A DNA stretch of 34,428 bases from an uncultured Bacteroidaceae bacterium. Lineage in GTDB: Bacteria; Bacteroidota; Bacteroidia; Bacteroidales; Bacteroidaceae. Under the pieces are notes generated by a model, which made no database searches, was not told the origin of the DNA, and saw only the letters and a program-made list of their open reading frames with translations. Both the position numbers and the translations under genes were made by a program. Shown in pieces: positions 16,994 to 23,436 of this stretch; position 1 is the first letter of the stretch; each line of letters begins with the position of its first letter. The stretch is from positions 1 through 34,428 of the forward strand of contig CAJOLZ010000034.1 in assembly GCA_905235575.1 (NCBI GenBank), in the 5' to 3' direction.

Positions 16994-17039
16994 AACAGTG
17001 TGCTATGTTAACTCACGCAGCACACTGTTCATACCTTTG
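16994..17039 (+). promoter_or_regulatory. Palindrome plus promoter with no gene behind it
   Basis: AACAGTGTGCT (16994-17004) and AGCACACTGTT (17019-17029) are perfect 11-bp inverted arms around a 14-nt spacer. Two bases later comes TACCTTTG (17032-17039), a TAnnTTTG match. The palindrome would cover the -33 region, as an operator might. No open frame of note follows on this strand, so the product could be a small RNA. Confidence 0.5.
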
Positions 17040-17047
17040 TTACATTC

Positions 17048-17077
17048 TTTACAAAAACAGAAACTGCGTTTTGTAAA
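17048..17077 (+). repeat. Hairpin at the predicted 5' end of the 17046 transcript
   Basis: TTTACAAAAACAG and CTGCGTTTTGTAAA pair over about 12 bp with a 3-nt AAA loop. It begins within 1-2 nt of the transcription start expected from the promoter at 17032-17039, so the RNA would carry a 5'-terminal stem-loop. No T-run follows, so it is not a standard terminator. Confidence 0.5.
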
Positions 17078-17305
17078 ATATATTCGGAAACTTCTTCTCA
17101 TACCCACTATCTCTCATTCGCATCTCTTATCAAAAAGGTGGGTCATCCGAGACATTAATACAAGTCATTTCGTCCGATATATCTAGTTCTGCAATAATTG
17201 CTCCTGCAGGTTCATCGAAGGATATATTACTATACGACCTACGGCATCTTGTTCTGAGTATTCCAAAGTTCCATAGTTGCTTTGTTAATTTGCATAAAAC
17301 AAACT

Positions 17306-17527
17306 TTAGGTAATATCTATTTCATCATTTTTGTCTATTTCATTTTTGCTTTCACCAGTAAGGAATGCAAAGACAGCCTTGTGAACGGCAAATATAATAG
17401 CACATTCAATGAAGAATATGAATGTGCCACCAGTATTGGCATAGGCTATGAGAAAACTTCCTACTCCCAACAAGAATGCATCAACCAAAAGGGTTAGAAT
17501 TAACGCGACATAACGATTGAGTTTCAT
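17306..17527 (-). CDS. Small membrane protein, 73 residues, unknown
   Basis: I do not recognise it. The product has two hydrophobic helices (YVALILTLLVDAFLLGVGSF and GTFIFFIECAIIFAVHKAVF) and a charged, acidic tail (KNEIDKNDEID). The ATG at 17527 follows an A/T-rich leader. It lies 144 bp downstream of the 454-residue protein gene on the same strand and may share its transcript or use its own promoter in that gap. It could be a toxin-like or accessory membrane peptide, but nothing proves this. The frame is intact, with a plausible start and a clean topology. Confidence 0.5.
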   Translation of the reverse strand: MKLNRYVALILTLLVDAFLLGVGSFLIAYANTGGTFIFFIECAIIFAVHKAVFAFLTGESKNEIDKNDEIDIT

Positions 17528-17645
17528 AACGATAAAAATTTTGTTTAATTGCGATTAAATTATCAAGACCTGATTTGTTTCTCTAATATGTTTTGTCGGC
17601 AAAAAAGATACTTATTCCTCACGTCACTCGCATGCAAAACTTCTA

Positions 17646-17658
17646 CACAAGCCTTGTG
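17646..17658. repeat. 13-bp near-palindrome, left copy
   Basis: CACAAGCCTTGTG followed by seven A residues (17659-17665). The same 13-mer occurs at 20175-20187, preceded by six T residues. The two sites bracket the two-gene unit 17672-20072, with their A/T tracts facing inwards here and outwards-to-left at the other copy (inverted arrangement). Each also lies upstream of one of the small membrane protein genes. Confidence 0.65.
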
Positions 17659-17671
17659 AAAAAAAGAATAT

Positions 17672-19036
17672 TTATTCCCATACCACTAAATCGCGAGGTA
17701 GGTCAATCTTCTTAGGCTCACCTCTCAAACCGTATATATAATAATGCTTTGCAATATTATCGTCAAATTGCGATATGAAGGAACCACGAATACGTGCACA
17801 TTTTTCGTTAATGGAGTTCGAGTAAGGGTCTGTAACATCATCAATGCTTCGCAACGCCCTATCGTTCAGCCCCATCGGTTTTATCTTTTGGTAAATATCA
17901 GCCAACTCCTTTCTGAAATCAGGAAGATGTTTAAAGATGATGCCTTCTGGATGTTTGAGAAACAGGAGATATATGGCCTTGTTCAAAGGCTCCATTTTGA
18001 TTTCCATGTCATTATAGTCCGGAAGGATGATGCACAAATCTTTTGTTATAACGAGTCGGCTAAGTTTCTGTTCTTCAGCAAGGAACTCCATCAATATTTT
18101 CCTCGATATTCCGCGCTGCTCTAATTTTTCCACACGTTCACGAATCTCATCTACCAACTCTTCAATTTCCCGCTCAAATTGTTCGTCGGCAAAGTTTTCT
18201 GTATGGGGAGCATCTTTGGAAGGCCGTTTGATGGTTTTGTTGAAACCTCCAGTATTTCTACGAAAAGCCGCTCTGGCATAATACTCAATCTGCCACATGA
18301 TGAAATCATCATCGCCCTCCGTCAGCGGATAATATGTGGTATGGAAGTACTTCGCCCCATGATTTTCACTCCAACCGAAACAAGATATCAATCCGTGACA
18401 GAGCTTTGTTGCATCCTCGGGATAGCATAAATCATCTAATAGCGAAGACGTGTCAATGCCAACAGGCTTCTCCAGTCTGCCATCGGAACCCGGATCCCAA
18501 TATCTAAGCACATCCTCGTTTGTCAGCCCCTTCACACACACAGGAAGATATATCACGTGGATGTCATATTCCAAATGTATAACCGGGTGGCGACGGAAGA
18601 AGTCGTTCAGCACGTTGTTGTACTCGTTCTCAATATACACCAGATCTCGCCATTCATCTCCACTCAACAATTTGCCGTAAACCTCAAAATGACTTTTACC
18701 ATCAAGCGCCCTTGGAAGTTCATCTCTACGCAACTCCCCTCTTTCATAGGCCGAACGTATACGGTTGTATTCTTCCTTCTCAAGCCTATCCTTCAATTTC
18801 TTCTCTCGTTTTTTCCTATAGTGCCGAATGGGTCCGCCATCCTTCCATAAATCTATGTGACATTCACTCAAAATATAAAAAATCATTATGGGGACAAAGA
18901 ACACCCCAACCAACAAAAACATCCATGACCACCTCTTTTCTTTTAATCCATAGTAAAAGAAAGCACATACCCCTAGAAGAAATGTGATGATGGATATAAT
19001 ACCATATATTAGCGCTATGATTTGCCACGTACTCAT
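17672..19036 (-). CDS. Membrane-anchored coiled-coil protein, unknown function
   Basis: A 454-residue protein I cannot assign. Two N-terminal membrane helices (residues about 5-30 and 37-57) are followed by a highly basic, probably helical stretch (RHYRKKREKKLKDRLEKEEY), a central region rich in aromatic and acidic residues, a second charged helix (EEIERE-like, about 290-310), and a C-terminal domain of about 120 residues. That domain contains LNKAIYLLFLKHPEGI, NSINEKCARIRGSF and a final LPRDLVVWE. It looks like a self-contained module with conserved-looking patches. The bulk of the protein would be cytosolic. It starts 37 bp after the HNH-type gene on the same strand, so the two are probably co-transcribed. 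Composition is AT-rich, unlike the flanking genes. Confidence 0.75.
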   Translation of the reverse strand: MSTWQIIALIYGIISIITFLLGVCAFFYYGLKEKRWSWMFLLVGVFFVPIMIFYILSECHIDLWKDGGPIRHYRKKREKKLKDRLEKEEYNRIRSAYERGELRRDELPRALDGKSHFEVYGKLLSGDEWRDLVYIENEYNNVLNDFFRRHPVIHLEYDIHVIYLPVCVKGLTNEDVLRYWDPGSDGRLEKPVGIDTSSLLDDLCYPEDATKLCHGLISCFGWSENHGAKYFHTTYYPLTEGDDDFIMWQIEYYARAAFRRNTGGFNKTIKRPSKDAPHTENFADEQFEREIEELVDEIRERVEKLEQRGISRKILMEFLAEEQKLSRLVITKDLCIILPDYNDMEIKMEPLNKAIYLLFLKHPEGIIFKHLPDFRKELADIYQKIKPMGLNDRALRSIDDVTDPYSNSINEKCARIRGSFISQFDDNIAKHYYIYGLRGEPKKIDLPRDLVVWE

Positions 19037-19073
19037 ACTGTTGTTAGTTTTATAACCGTTACCTACTGATATC

Positions 19074-20072
19074 CTATGAATTTATGGACGTTTTTACATG
19101 ACTGTTCAGGTATCTGTCTTTATCTCTTGGGTCAGTAATCACGCCTTCACCCCAACATAAAAAACAAATACCCCCCATCACATGACGATACTGCGGAATG
19201 AACCCGCGACCACCACATCTGTCGCAAATCTCGGCATAGCGAAGAATTTGCTTTCCGTATAATTCCTTATAGACGGGAGTTGTTGTAGATTTATGAATGT
19301 CGCGGTGACAGTCTTCACACAGCGTCACTAATGCCTCATTATCATATTCCCAAGGATTCTTCCCATTTACATAGTAATTGTGGTGAACATTAAGAGCTTT
19401 GGGCACAATTGGAGTTTCCAAATAATTACCTTTATCATCGATTTTAGTCTTATCTTCGAACTCCAATGAAATGCATCGATTCTGATAACAGATGCTAATA
19501 AATACGCTTCCCCAAAACACAGGCCCATAACCATCGTCCCCAACGCCCGTTGGCCAGCGGTGCTCGATGCGTACAATATAATTGTCGAAATAGGAACTGT
19601 TAAGAAAAAAATAATTACCTCTTTCATATATGAAGTTCGTCTCTTTCGGAATTATAACATCCTTCTTGTAAATGAAAGATCCTATACATTTCTTATCTTG
19701 TATTCTTTTTGAAGATACTGTGGGTAAAATATGCCAAAAATGGATATCGGGGGTTGTATGAATATCATATAAATATTTATCACCTATGGTTTGCATATCG
19801 GTTGTTTCGTCGGTTCCATTTGAGAAAATAAAAAACTCGTTCCGGCTCTGCTCTTCTTTGATTTTATCAATAAATACTGAGGGTTTGCTGTCTTTAATAA
19901 GTATTCCTTTCAGAAAACCGTCCAACTCGCCTGCCGTCTGACATTCGTAGTATGTATTGTTATGGTAGCCCAACGCTCCACACTTCTGGCATCGATATTG
20001 GTCACGGTGAAGGATTTCAATACATTTTTCGTACCAAGATTCTTGTTGCAATAATTCGTTGTATGTCATCAT
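19074..20072 (-). CDS. HNH endonuclease-like zinc protein
   Basis: A 332-residue protein with a first zinc knuckle CQKC (C28, C31) after ESWYEKCIEILHRDQYR, a large variable middle, and an HNH core VHHNYYVNGKNPWEYDNEAL...LCEDCHRDIH (about 229-259) with His-His, Asn and His in the expected order. A third zinc site follows (CDRCGGRGF ... CFLCWGEG, a DnaJ-like pattern). HNH enzymes cut nucleic acids using a metal ion. I chose the ATG at 20072 (MMTYNELLQQ) because the 35 residues before it, back to 20177, are low-complexity Ile/Lys-rich and non-conserved in appearance. It is AT-rich, followed after 37 bp by the membrane protein gene. The family is reasonably sure; the target is unknown. Confidence 0.78.
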   Translation of the reverse strand: MMTYNELLQQESWYEKCIEILHRDQYRCQKCGALGYHNNTYYECQTAGELDGFLKGILIKDSKPSVFIDKIKEEQSRNEFFIFSNGTDETTDMQTIGDKYLYDIHTTPDIHFWHILPTVSSKRIQDKKCIGSFIYKKDVIIPKETNFIYERGNYFFLNSSYFDNYIVRIEHRWPTGVGDDGYGPVFWGSVFISICYQNRCISLEFEDKTKIDDKGNYLETPIVPKALNVHHNYYVNGKNPWEYDNEALVTLCEDCHRDIHKSTTTPVYKELYGKQILRYAEICDRCGGRGFIPQYRHVMGGICFLCWGEGVITDPRDKDRYLNSHVKTSINS

Positions 20073-20174
20073 ATATATGTTTTTAACTATTATACTGTTA
20101 TAATTGCAAATTTCGACCATAAAAGTACGAATTATTGTGGAAATAGTAATTGCCTTTTTAAAAATTAATTTTTT

Positions 20175-20187
20175 CACAAGCCTTGTG
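20175..20187. repeat. 13-bp near-palindrome, right copy
   Basis: TTTTTT (20169-20174) followed by CACAAGCCTTGTG, identical in its 13 bp to 17646-17658. It lies in the divergent region between the HNH-type gene and the small gene at 20270, 13 bp upstream of the latter's -33 element, a suitable place for an operator. Confidence 0.65.
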
Positions 20188-20199
20188 GTGATTTTTCTC

Positions 20200-20230
20200 T
20201 TGGCTTTTGAATAATAATGTGCTACCTTTG
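20200..20230 (+). promoter_or_regulatory. Promoter of the small membrane gene at 20270
   Basis: TTG (20200-20202), 20 bp, then TACCTTTG (20223-20230) match the Bacteroidota pattern. The predicted start near 20237 leaves about 33 nt before the ATG. Confidence 0.7.
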
Positions 20231-20269
20231 TTCTTTTGATATGTTTACACAGAAATCACTTTTGAAGCA

Positions 20270-20476
20270 ATGTCCTACCTAAACAAACTAAGCAAGAAGT
20301 TAATTGTCCTTTTGAAGTTATTCCTTTATATGCTTGGGGTTGTTGTGATAGGGCTAATATGGTTGATACCTTTTAGCATCATAATGGGAATGCTTATAGA
20401 CTTTAACATAGTCGCATTGATCCGATTGTTGATCATTTATGACTTTCATGGGCTTCAGATTCCCCAATATTTATAA
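20270..20476 (+). CDS. Small membrane protein, 68 residues, unknown
   Basis: Not recognised. The product has a basic N-terminus (MSYLNKLSKKL) and two hydrophobic helices (LKLFLYMLGVVVIGLIWLI and SIIMGMLIDFNIVALIRLLI) ending in a short tail. A good promoter sits just upstream, which supports a real gene. It points away from the HNH-type gene and is AT-rich. Like the 73-residue protein at 17306 it is a two-helix peptide lying downstream of a CACAAGCCTTGTG site. The two peptides are not obviously similar in sequence. Confidence 0.55.
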   Translation: MSYLNKLSKKLIVLLKLFLYMLGVVVIGLIWLIPFSIIMGMLIDFNIVALIRLLIIYDFHGLQIPQYL

Positions 20477-20615
20477 TTTCTGGTTACCAGAGGTAGGCGT
20501 TTTCGGATAGATGCAGATTGTTTGGACGGATGCCATGTGTGCCTTTATATGGTGGGTATCAAAGATGAAAGAGCCCAAGAATTCAGTAATGGATACTTCG
20601 CTCACCCAGGCAGGA

Positions 20616-20691
20616 ATGTCAACCTGAGCATAGTGAGTTCGGCGACGAGGGAGGCGCTTATGCCCACGAAGTGGGTGTTGAAGAATTACAA
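20616..20691. repeat. Decayed TGTCATTCTGAG-type element
   Basis: AATGTCAACCTGAGCATAGTGAG at the left and GTGTTGAAGAATTACA at the right resemble the edges of the 990-1189 element (ATGTCATTCTGAG ... GTGTTGAAGAATGACA). The gap 20477-20719 holds no supportable gene. Confidence 0.4.
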
Positions 20692-20719
20692 AATAGAGGG
20701 AGCGAATGACGAGTCTCCC

Positions 20720-21688
20720 TCACTCTTTTGATTTAGACCCGAATCTCAGGAAGAGGCTGGCGATGATGGTGCCGCTGATGCTATGCCATGCACAGCTGAT
20801 GGCGCAGGGCAGGACGGCCAGAGGCTGCGCTGCGAAGAAGGTACCTGCCAAGACGGTGGCAAGGCCGGCGTTCTGCATGCCCACCTCGATGGAGATGGTG
20901 CGTTTCTTGGCGGTATTGAAGTGTGCCATGCGACCCGCCAGCCACCCCATGAGGTAGCCCAGCGAGTTGTGACAGAAGACCACGGCAAAGGTCCAGAGGA
21001 ACAGAATGAGGCCGCGGCTCACCAGATCGTCGTGCACCGTAGATATCACTCCGCCCACGATGCAAGCCAGACACGTGACACTCACCCCGGGCATGAGCGA
21101 CTGCACGGTGGGGAACGAAGCGCGGCGCGAGAAGACGTAGTTCAGGAAACAGCCTATGCCCACGGGAATGACCGTAACAATCAGTATGTTGAAGAACATG
21201 CCGAGGGCATTGATCTTGATGATTTCTCCGGCCGTAACTTCCATGAGCAGGGGTGTCATCACGGGCGCCAGAAGTGTGGAGACGCACGTCATGCCCACCG
21301 AGAAGGCTACGTCGCCGTGACAGAGATACGACATGATGTTGCTCGACACGCCCCCGGGACAACAGCCCACCAGAAGGATGCCGAGTGCCAGCGCCGGCTC
21401 CAGATGGAAGACGCGCACCAGCAGCCATGCCACGCCGGGCATTATCAGGAACTGGGCACAGGCACCCACCATTATGTCCCACGGCCGCTGCGCCAGGATG
21501 CGGAAATCGTCCGTCGTCAGCGTCAGTCCCATCGTGAGCATGATGATGCCCAGTATGACCGTTTGCACCGTGCCCCTCACCCATGTGAAGAGGTCGGGCG
21601 CGAAAAATGTGACAACTGCTATGGCTATGATAAAAAGCGAGGCGTGGGCGGCGAGCCACTTGCTCAGATTCTGTAATGTACGTAACAT
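20720..21688 (-). CDS. Bile acid:sodium symporter (BASS) family transporter
   Basis: A 322-residue inner-membrane protein with about nine or ten hydrophobic helices. The family signature GCCPGGVSSNIMSYLCHGD (about residues 128-146) forms the crossed-helix sodium site of BASS/SBF proteins. EVGMQNAGLATVLAGTFF near residue 272 is the second conserved block. Bacterial members carry organic anions such as bile acids, pantoate or pyruvate-like acids with sodium; the substrate here is unknown. It lies 130 bp downstream of the GH30 gene on the same strand, with the fourth palindromic array filling the gap, so co-transcription is uncertain. Confidence 0.93.
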   Translation of the reverse strand: MLRTLQNLSKWLAAHASLFIIAIAVVTFFAPDLFTWVRGTVQTVILGIIMLTMGLTLTTDDFRILAQRPWDIMVGACAQFLIMPGVAWLLVRVFHLEPALALGILLVGCCPGGVSSNIMSYLCHGDVAFSVGMTCVSTLLAPVMTPLLMEVTAGEIIKINALGMFFNILIVTVIPVGIGCFLNYVFSRRASFPTVQSLMPGVSVTCLACIVGGVISTVHDDLVSRGLILFLWTFAVVFCHNSLGYLMGWLAGRMAHFNTAKKRTISIEVGMQNAGLATVLAGTFFAAQPLAVLPCAISCAWHSISGTIIASLFLRFGSKSKE

Positions 21689-21726
21689 GTTAGTTCTTTT
21701 ATTCAGATTTGATGTTTAGTTTTGAC

Positions 21727-21805
21727 GCACCGCAGTGCGACACGCAACGCAACGTGGTGCGAAGCCCGTCGCACCGTGCTGCGACAGCCGTCGCAACACG
21801 GTGCG
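21727..21805. repeat. 22-bp palindromic array, copy 4 (79 bp)
   Basis: Units at 21727, 21749 and 21771 and a 13-bp end unit at 21793. Arms vary: GCACC/AGTGC, GCAAC/GGTGC, GCACC/GCTGC. It occupies most of the 130-bp gap between the stop of the GH30 gene (21819) and the BASS gene start, a tandem minus-strand setting. Confidence 0.85.
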
Positions 21806-21818
21806 TTTCCGACCGCGG

Positions 21819-23363
21819 TCAGAAGGCAACGCTGGAAACGGCGCGCGCAGGCACTGTCAGATTGATATATCGCTTGCCGTCGGTGGTAAGACTTATTTTC
21901 TCCTCGGTCTGCTTCGGGTTGAGCACCACAAATGCCAGTCGGCCGTCGGGGTTCTGGAAGGCGCTGTACATGAGGCTGCCTTCCTGCGGCTGCTGTCGGG
22001 CGCCACGCTGTCCGCCCGGGCGCTGCCCTTCGGGACGTGGTCCATCGGGCCGCTGTCCGCCGGCCTGCTGAGGTCTGCGCATTCCGGTCTGCCGACCCTC
22101 GTCGGGGTTCGGTCGGGTGGTAATGCGTACGGCGTCGGGCTGCACCACGCTCGAGAGGTGACCGATGATGTAGTAGTGGGAGTTCAGCGTGATGGTCTTC
22201 AGGTCGTTACGATCCAGGTCGACAGCCCCATAGCAGGTGGAGCATCCGCCCGGACGGAAGGGACCACGGTCGGTGTCGAGCATCAGATTCCATACAATGA
22301 CGGCGCGACAGCCGTTGTTGACGGTTCCGAGTGCCACCTCGCGCATATCTTCGACGAGACGTCGTTCCAGGTTGCGGCCGTCGTTCCACATGCCTATGCT
22401 GGTCTCCGTGAAGATGAGCTCCTTGTCGGGCCGCTCTTGGCCGATGCGCAACAGCTCCTGACGATTGCCTCCGTAGTTGTGGTAGGCGGCTCCGGTGAGG
22501 AAGGCTGCCGCCACCTCGTCGTCATAGACGCGCAGCGGATACTGCTGCTGGTCGTCCATGTTGTCATAGTTGTAGTTGTGGTCGAAGGCATAGATTTTGG
22601 TCTTCAGTCCGGCTTTCTGAAAGGCGGGACCGAGTGCCTTGGCGATGAATGTCTGCTGTTCCTGCCAACCCATGAAGAGGGAGGCCGAGTTGCCGCGGTT
22701 GAGGGGCTCGTTCTGCACGGTGATGGAATAGATGGGCACTCCGGCAGCCTCGTAGGCTTTCACCCAACGGACGAAGTACTCGGCATAGTCCTGATAATAC
22801 TTGGGATTGAGCTGTCCGCTGGTCCACGAATCGAAAGGCTTGAGCTCCTGCAAGTTGTTCACCTTCATCCACTTGGGGCACGTCCAGGGGGAGCCGAGGA
22901 TGCGGATGGAAGGATTGATGGCCAGAATCTCCTTGAGCACGGGAATCACATAGTCGGTGTCCTCCTTGGTGAGGGCAAAATGCTCGATGCCCACTTCGTC
23001 ACAGCACGTGAACTCGCTCAGCGAGAAGTCGCTGCAACCGATGCTCACGCGAATATAACTGAAGCCCATCGCACTGGGCGAGAAGGTACGGCGCAGGAAA
23101 TCGCGACGGTCGGATGCCGACATGCGCAGCAGGTTGTAACAACTGGAGCCCGTGAGCGCCGCACCGAAACCGTCCATCGACTGGAACTTCTGATTCGGGT
23201 CGAGGGTGATGACGGTGCCCTGCGGACTTTTACTCTCCTTCACCTTGGAATTCTGAAACACTTGTGTGCGGTCCGACGTACTGGTCAACACCCGTCCGCC
23301 CTTGCCATAGGCGCAGCCCACACTGAGGATGGCCGCCATCAAAAGAATCTTCCTTGTTTTCAT
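21819..23363 (-). CDS. Secreted GH30-family glycoside hydrolase with low-complexity insert
   Basis: A 514-residue exported glycosidase. A signal peptide (MKTRKILLMAAILSVGCAYG; the cysteine could be a lipoprotein site but the lipobox is poor) leads into FQSMDGFGAALTGSS. The catalytic pair is visible as E219 in TVQNEPL (acid/base) and E320 in FTETSIG (nucleophile), with GSPWTCPKWMK and VIVWNLMLD, all typical of GH30 (glucosylceramidase/beta-1,6-glucanase-like). The C-terminal beta domain is interrupted at about residues 415-460 by a segment made almost only of Arg, Pro, Gly, Gln and Asp/Glu, then resumes as SLMYSAFQNPDGRLAFVVLN. It lies 73 bp after the CotH-type gene on the same strand. The substrate is unknown. 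Confidence 0.9.
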   Translation of the reverse strand: MKTRKILLMAAILSVGCAYGKGGRVLTSTSDRTQVFQNSKVKESKSPQGTVITLDPNQKFQSMDGFGAALTGSSCYNLLRMSASDRRDFLRRTFSPSAMGFSYIRVSIGCSDFSLSEFTCCDEVGIEHFALTKEDTDYVIPVLKEILAINPSIRILGSPWTCPKWMKVNNLQELKPFDSWTSGQLNPKYYQDYAEYFVRWVKAYEAAGVPIYSITVQNEPLNRGNSASLFMGWQEQQTFIAKALGPAFQKAGLKTKIYAFDHNYNYDNMDDQQQYPLRVYDDEVAAAFLTGAAYHNYGGNRQELLRIGQERPDKELIFTETSIGMWNDGRNLERRLVEDMREVALGTVNNGCRAVIVWNLMLDTDRGPFRPGGCSTCYGAVDLDRNDLKTITLNSHYYIIGHLSSVVQPDAVRITTRPNPDEGRQTGMRRPQQAGGQRPDGPRPEGQRPGGQRGARQQPQEGSLMYSAFQNPDGRLAFVVLNPKQTEEKISLTTDGKRYINLTVPARAVSSVAF

Positions 23364-23392
23364 CTCTTTACCTTATTATTATATTACAACAT

Positions 23393-23420
23393 CTCCCACC
23401 CCTCGAAAAAGGGCTGGGAG
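23393..23420 (-). terminator. Intergenic hairpin between CotH-type and GH30 genes
   Basis: CTCCCA and TGGGAG, then CCCT and AGGG, pair around a CGAAAA loop with one mismatch. No clear T-run follows on the minus strand, so it could be a weak terminator or an RNA-processing/stability site separating expression of the two genes. Confidence 0.4.
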
Positions 23421-23436
23421 ACGTTCGGTTTTCATT

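Larger units (their letters stand above)
16631..17305. other. AT-rich stretch without a supportable gene
   Basis: No convincing coding region was found. A 75-codon frame at 16849-17076 lacks any family resemblance and runs through two inverted repeats and a promoter match. The stretch holds a palindrome with promoter (16994-17039) and a hairpin (17048-17077), described separately. Base composition is clearly lower in GC than the flanking operons, marking the left side of an accessory island. Confidence 0.6.

Noticed and set aside
16849..17076. 75-codon open frame on the plus strand
   Set aside because: It crosses a palindrome, a promoter match and a hairpin, has no plausible start context and resembles no protein family.
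20073..20177. 35-residue N-terminal extension of the HNH-type protein
   Set aside because: Low-complexity Ile/Lys-rich sequence in an AT-rich intergenic region; the MM start at 20072 precedes the conserved-looking part.
20522..20731. 69-codon open frame on the plus strand
   Set aside because: It overlaps a decayed repeat and the end of the BASS gene and has no promoter or family resemblance.
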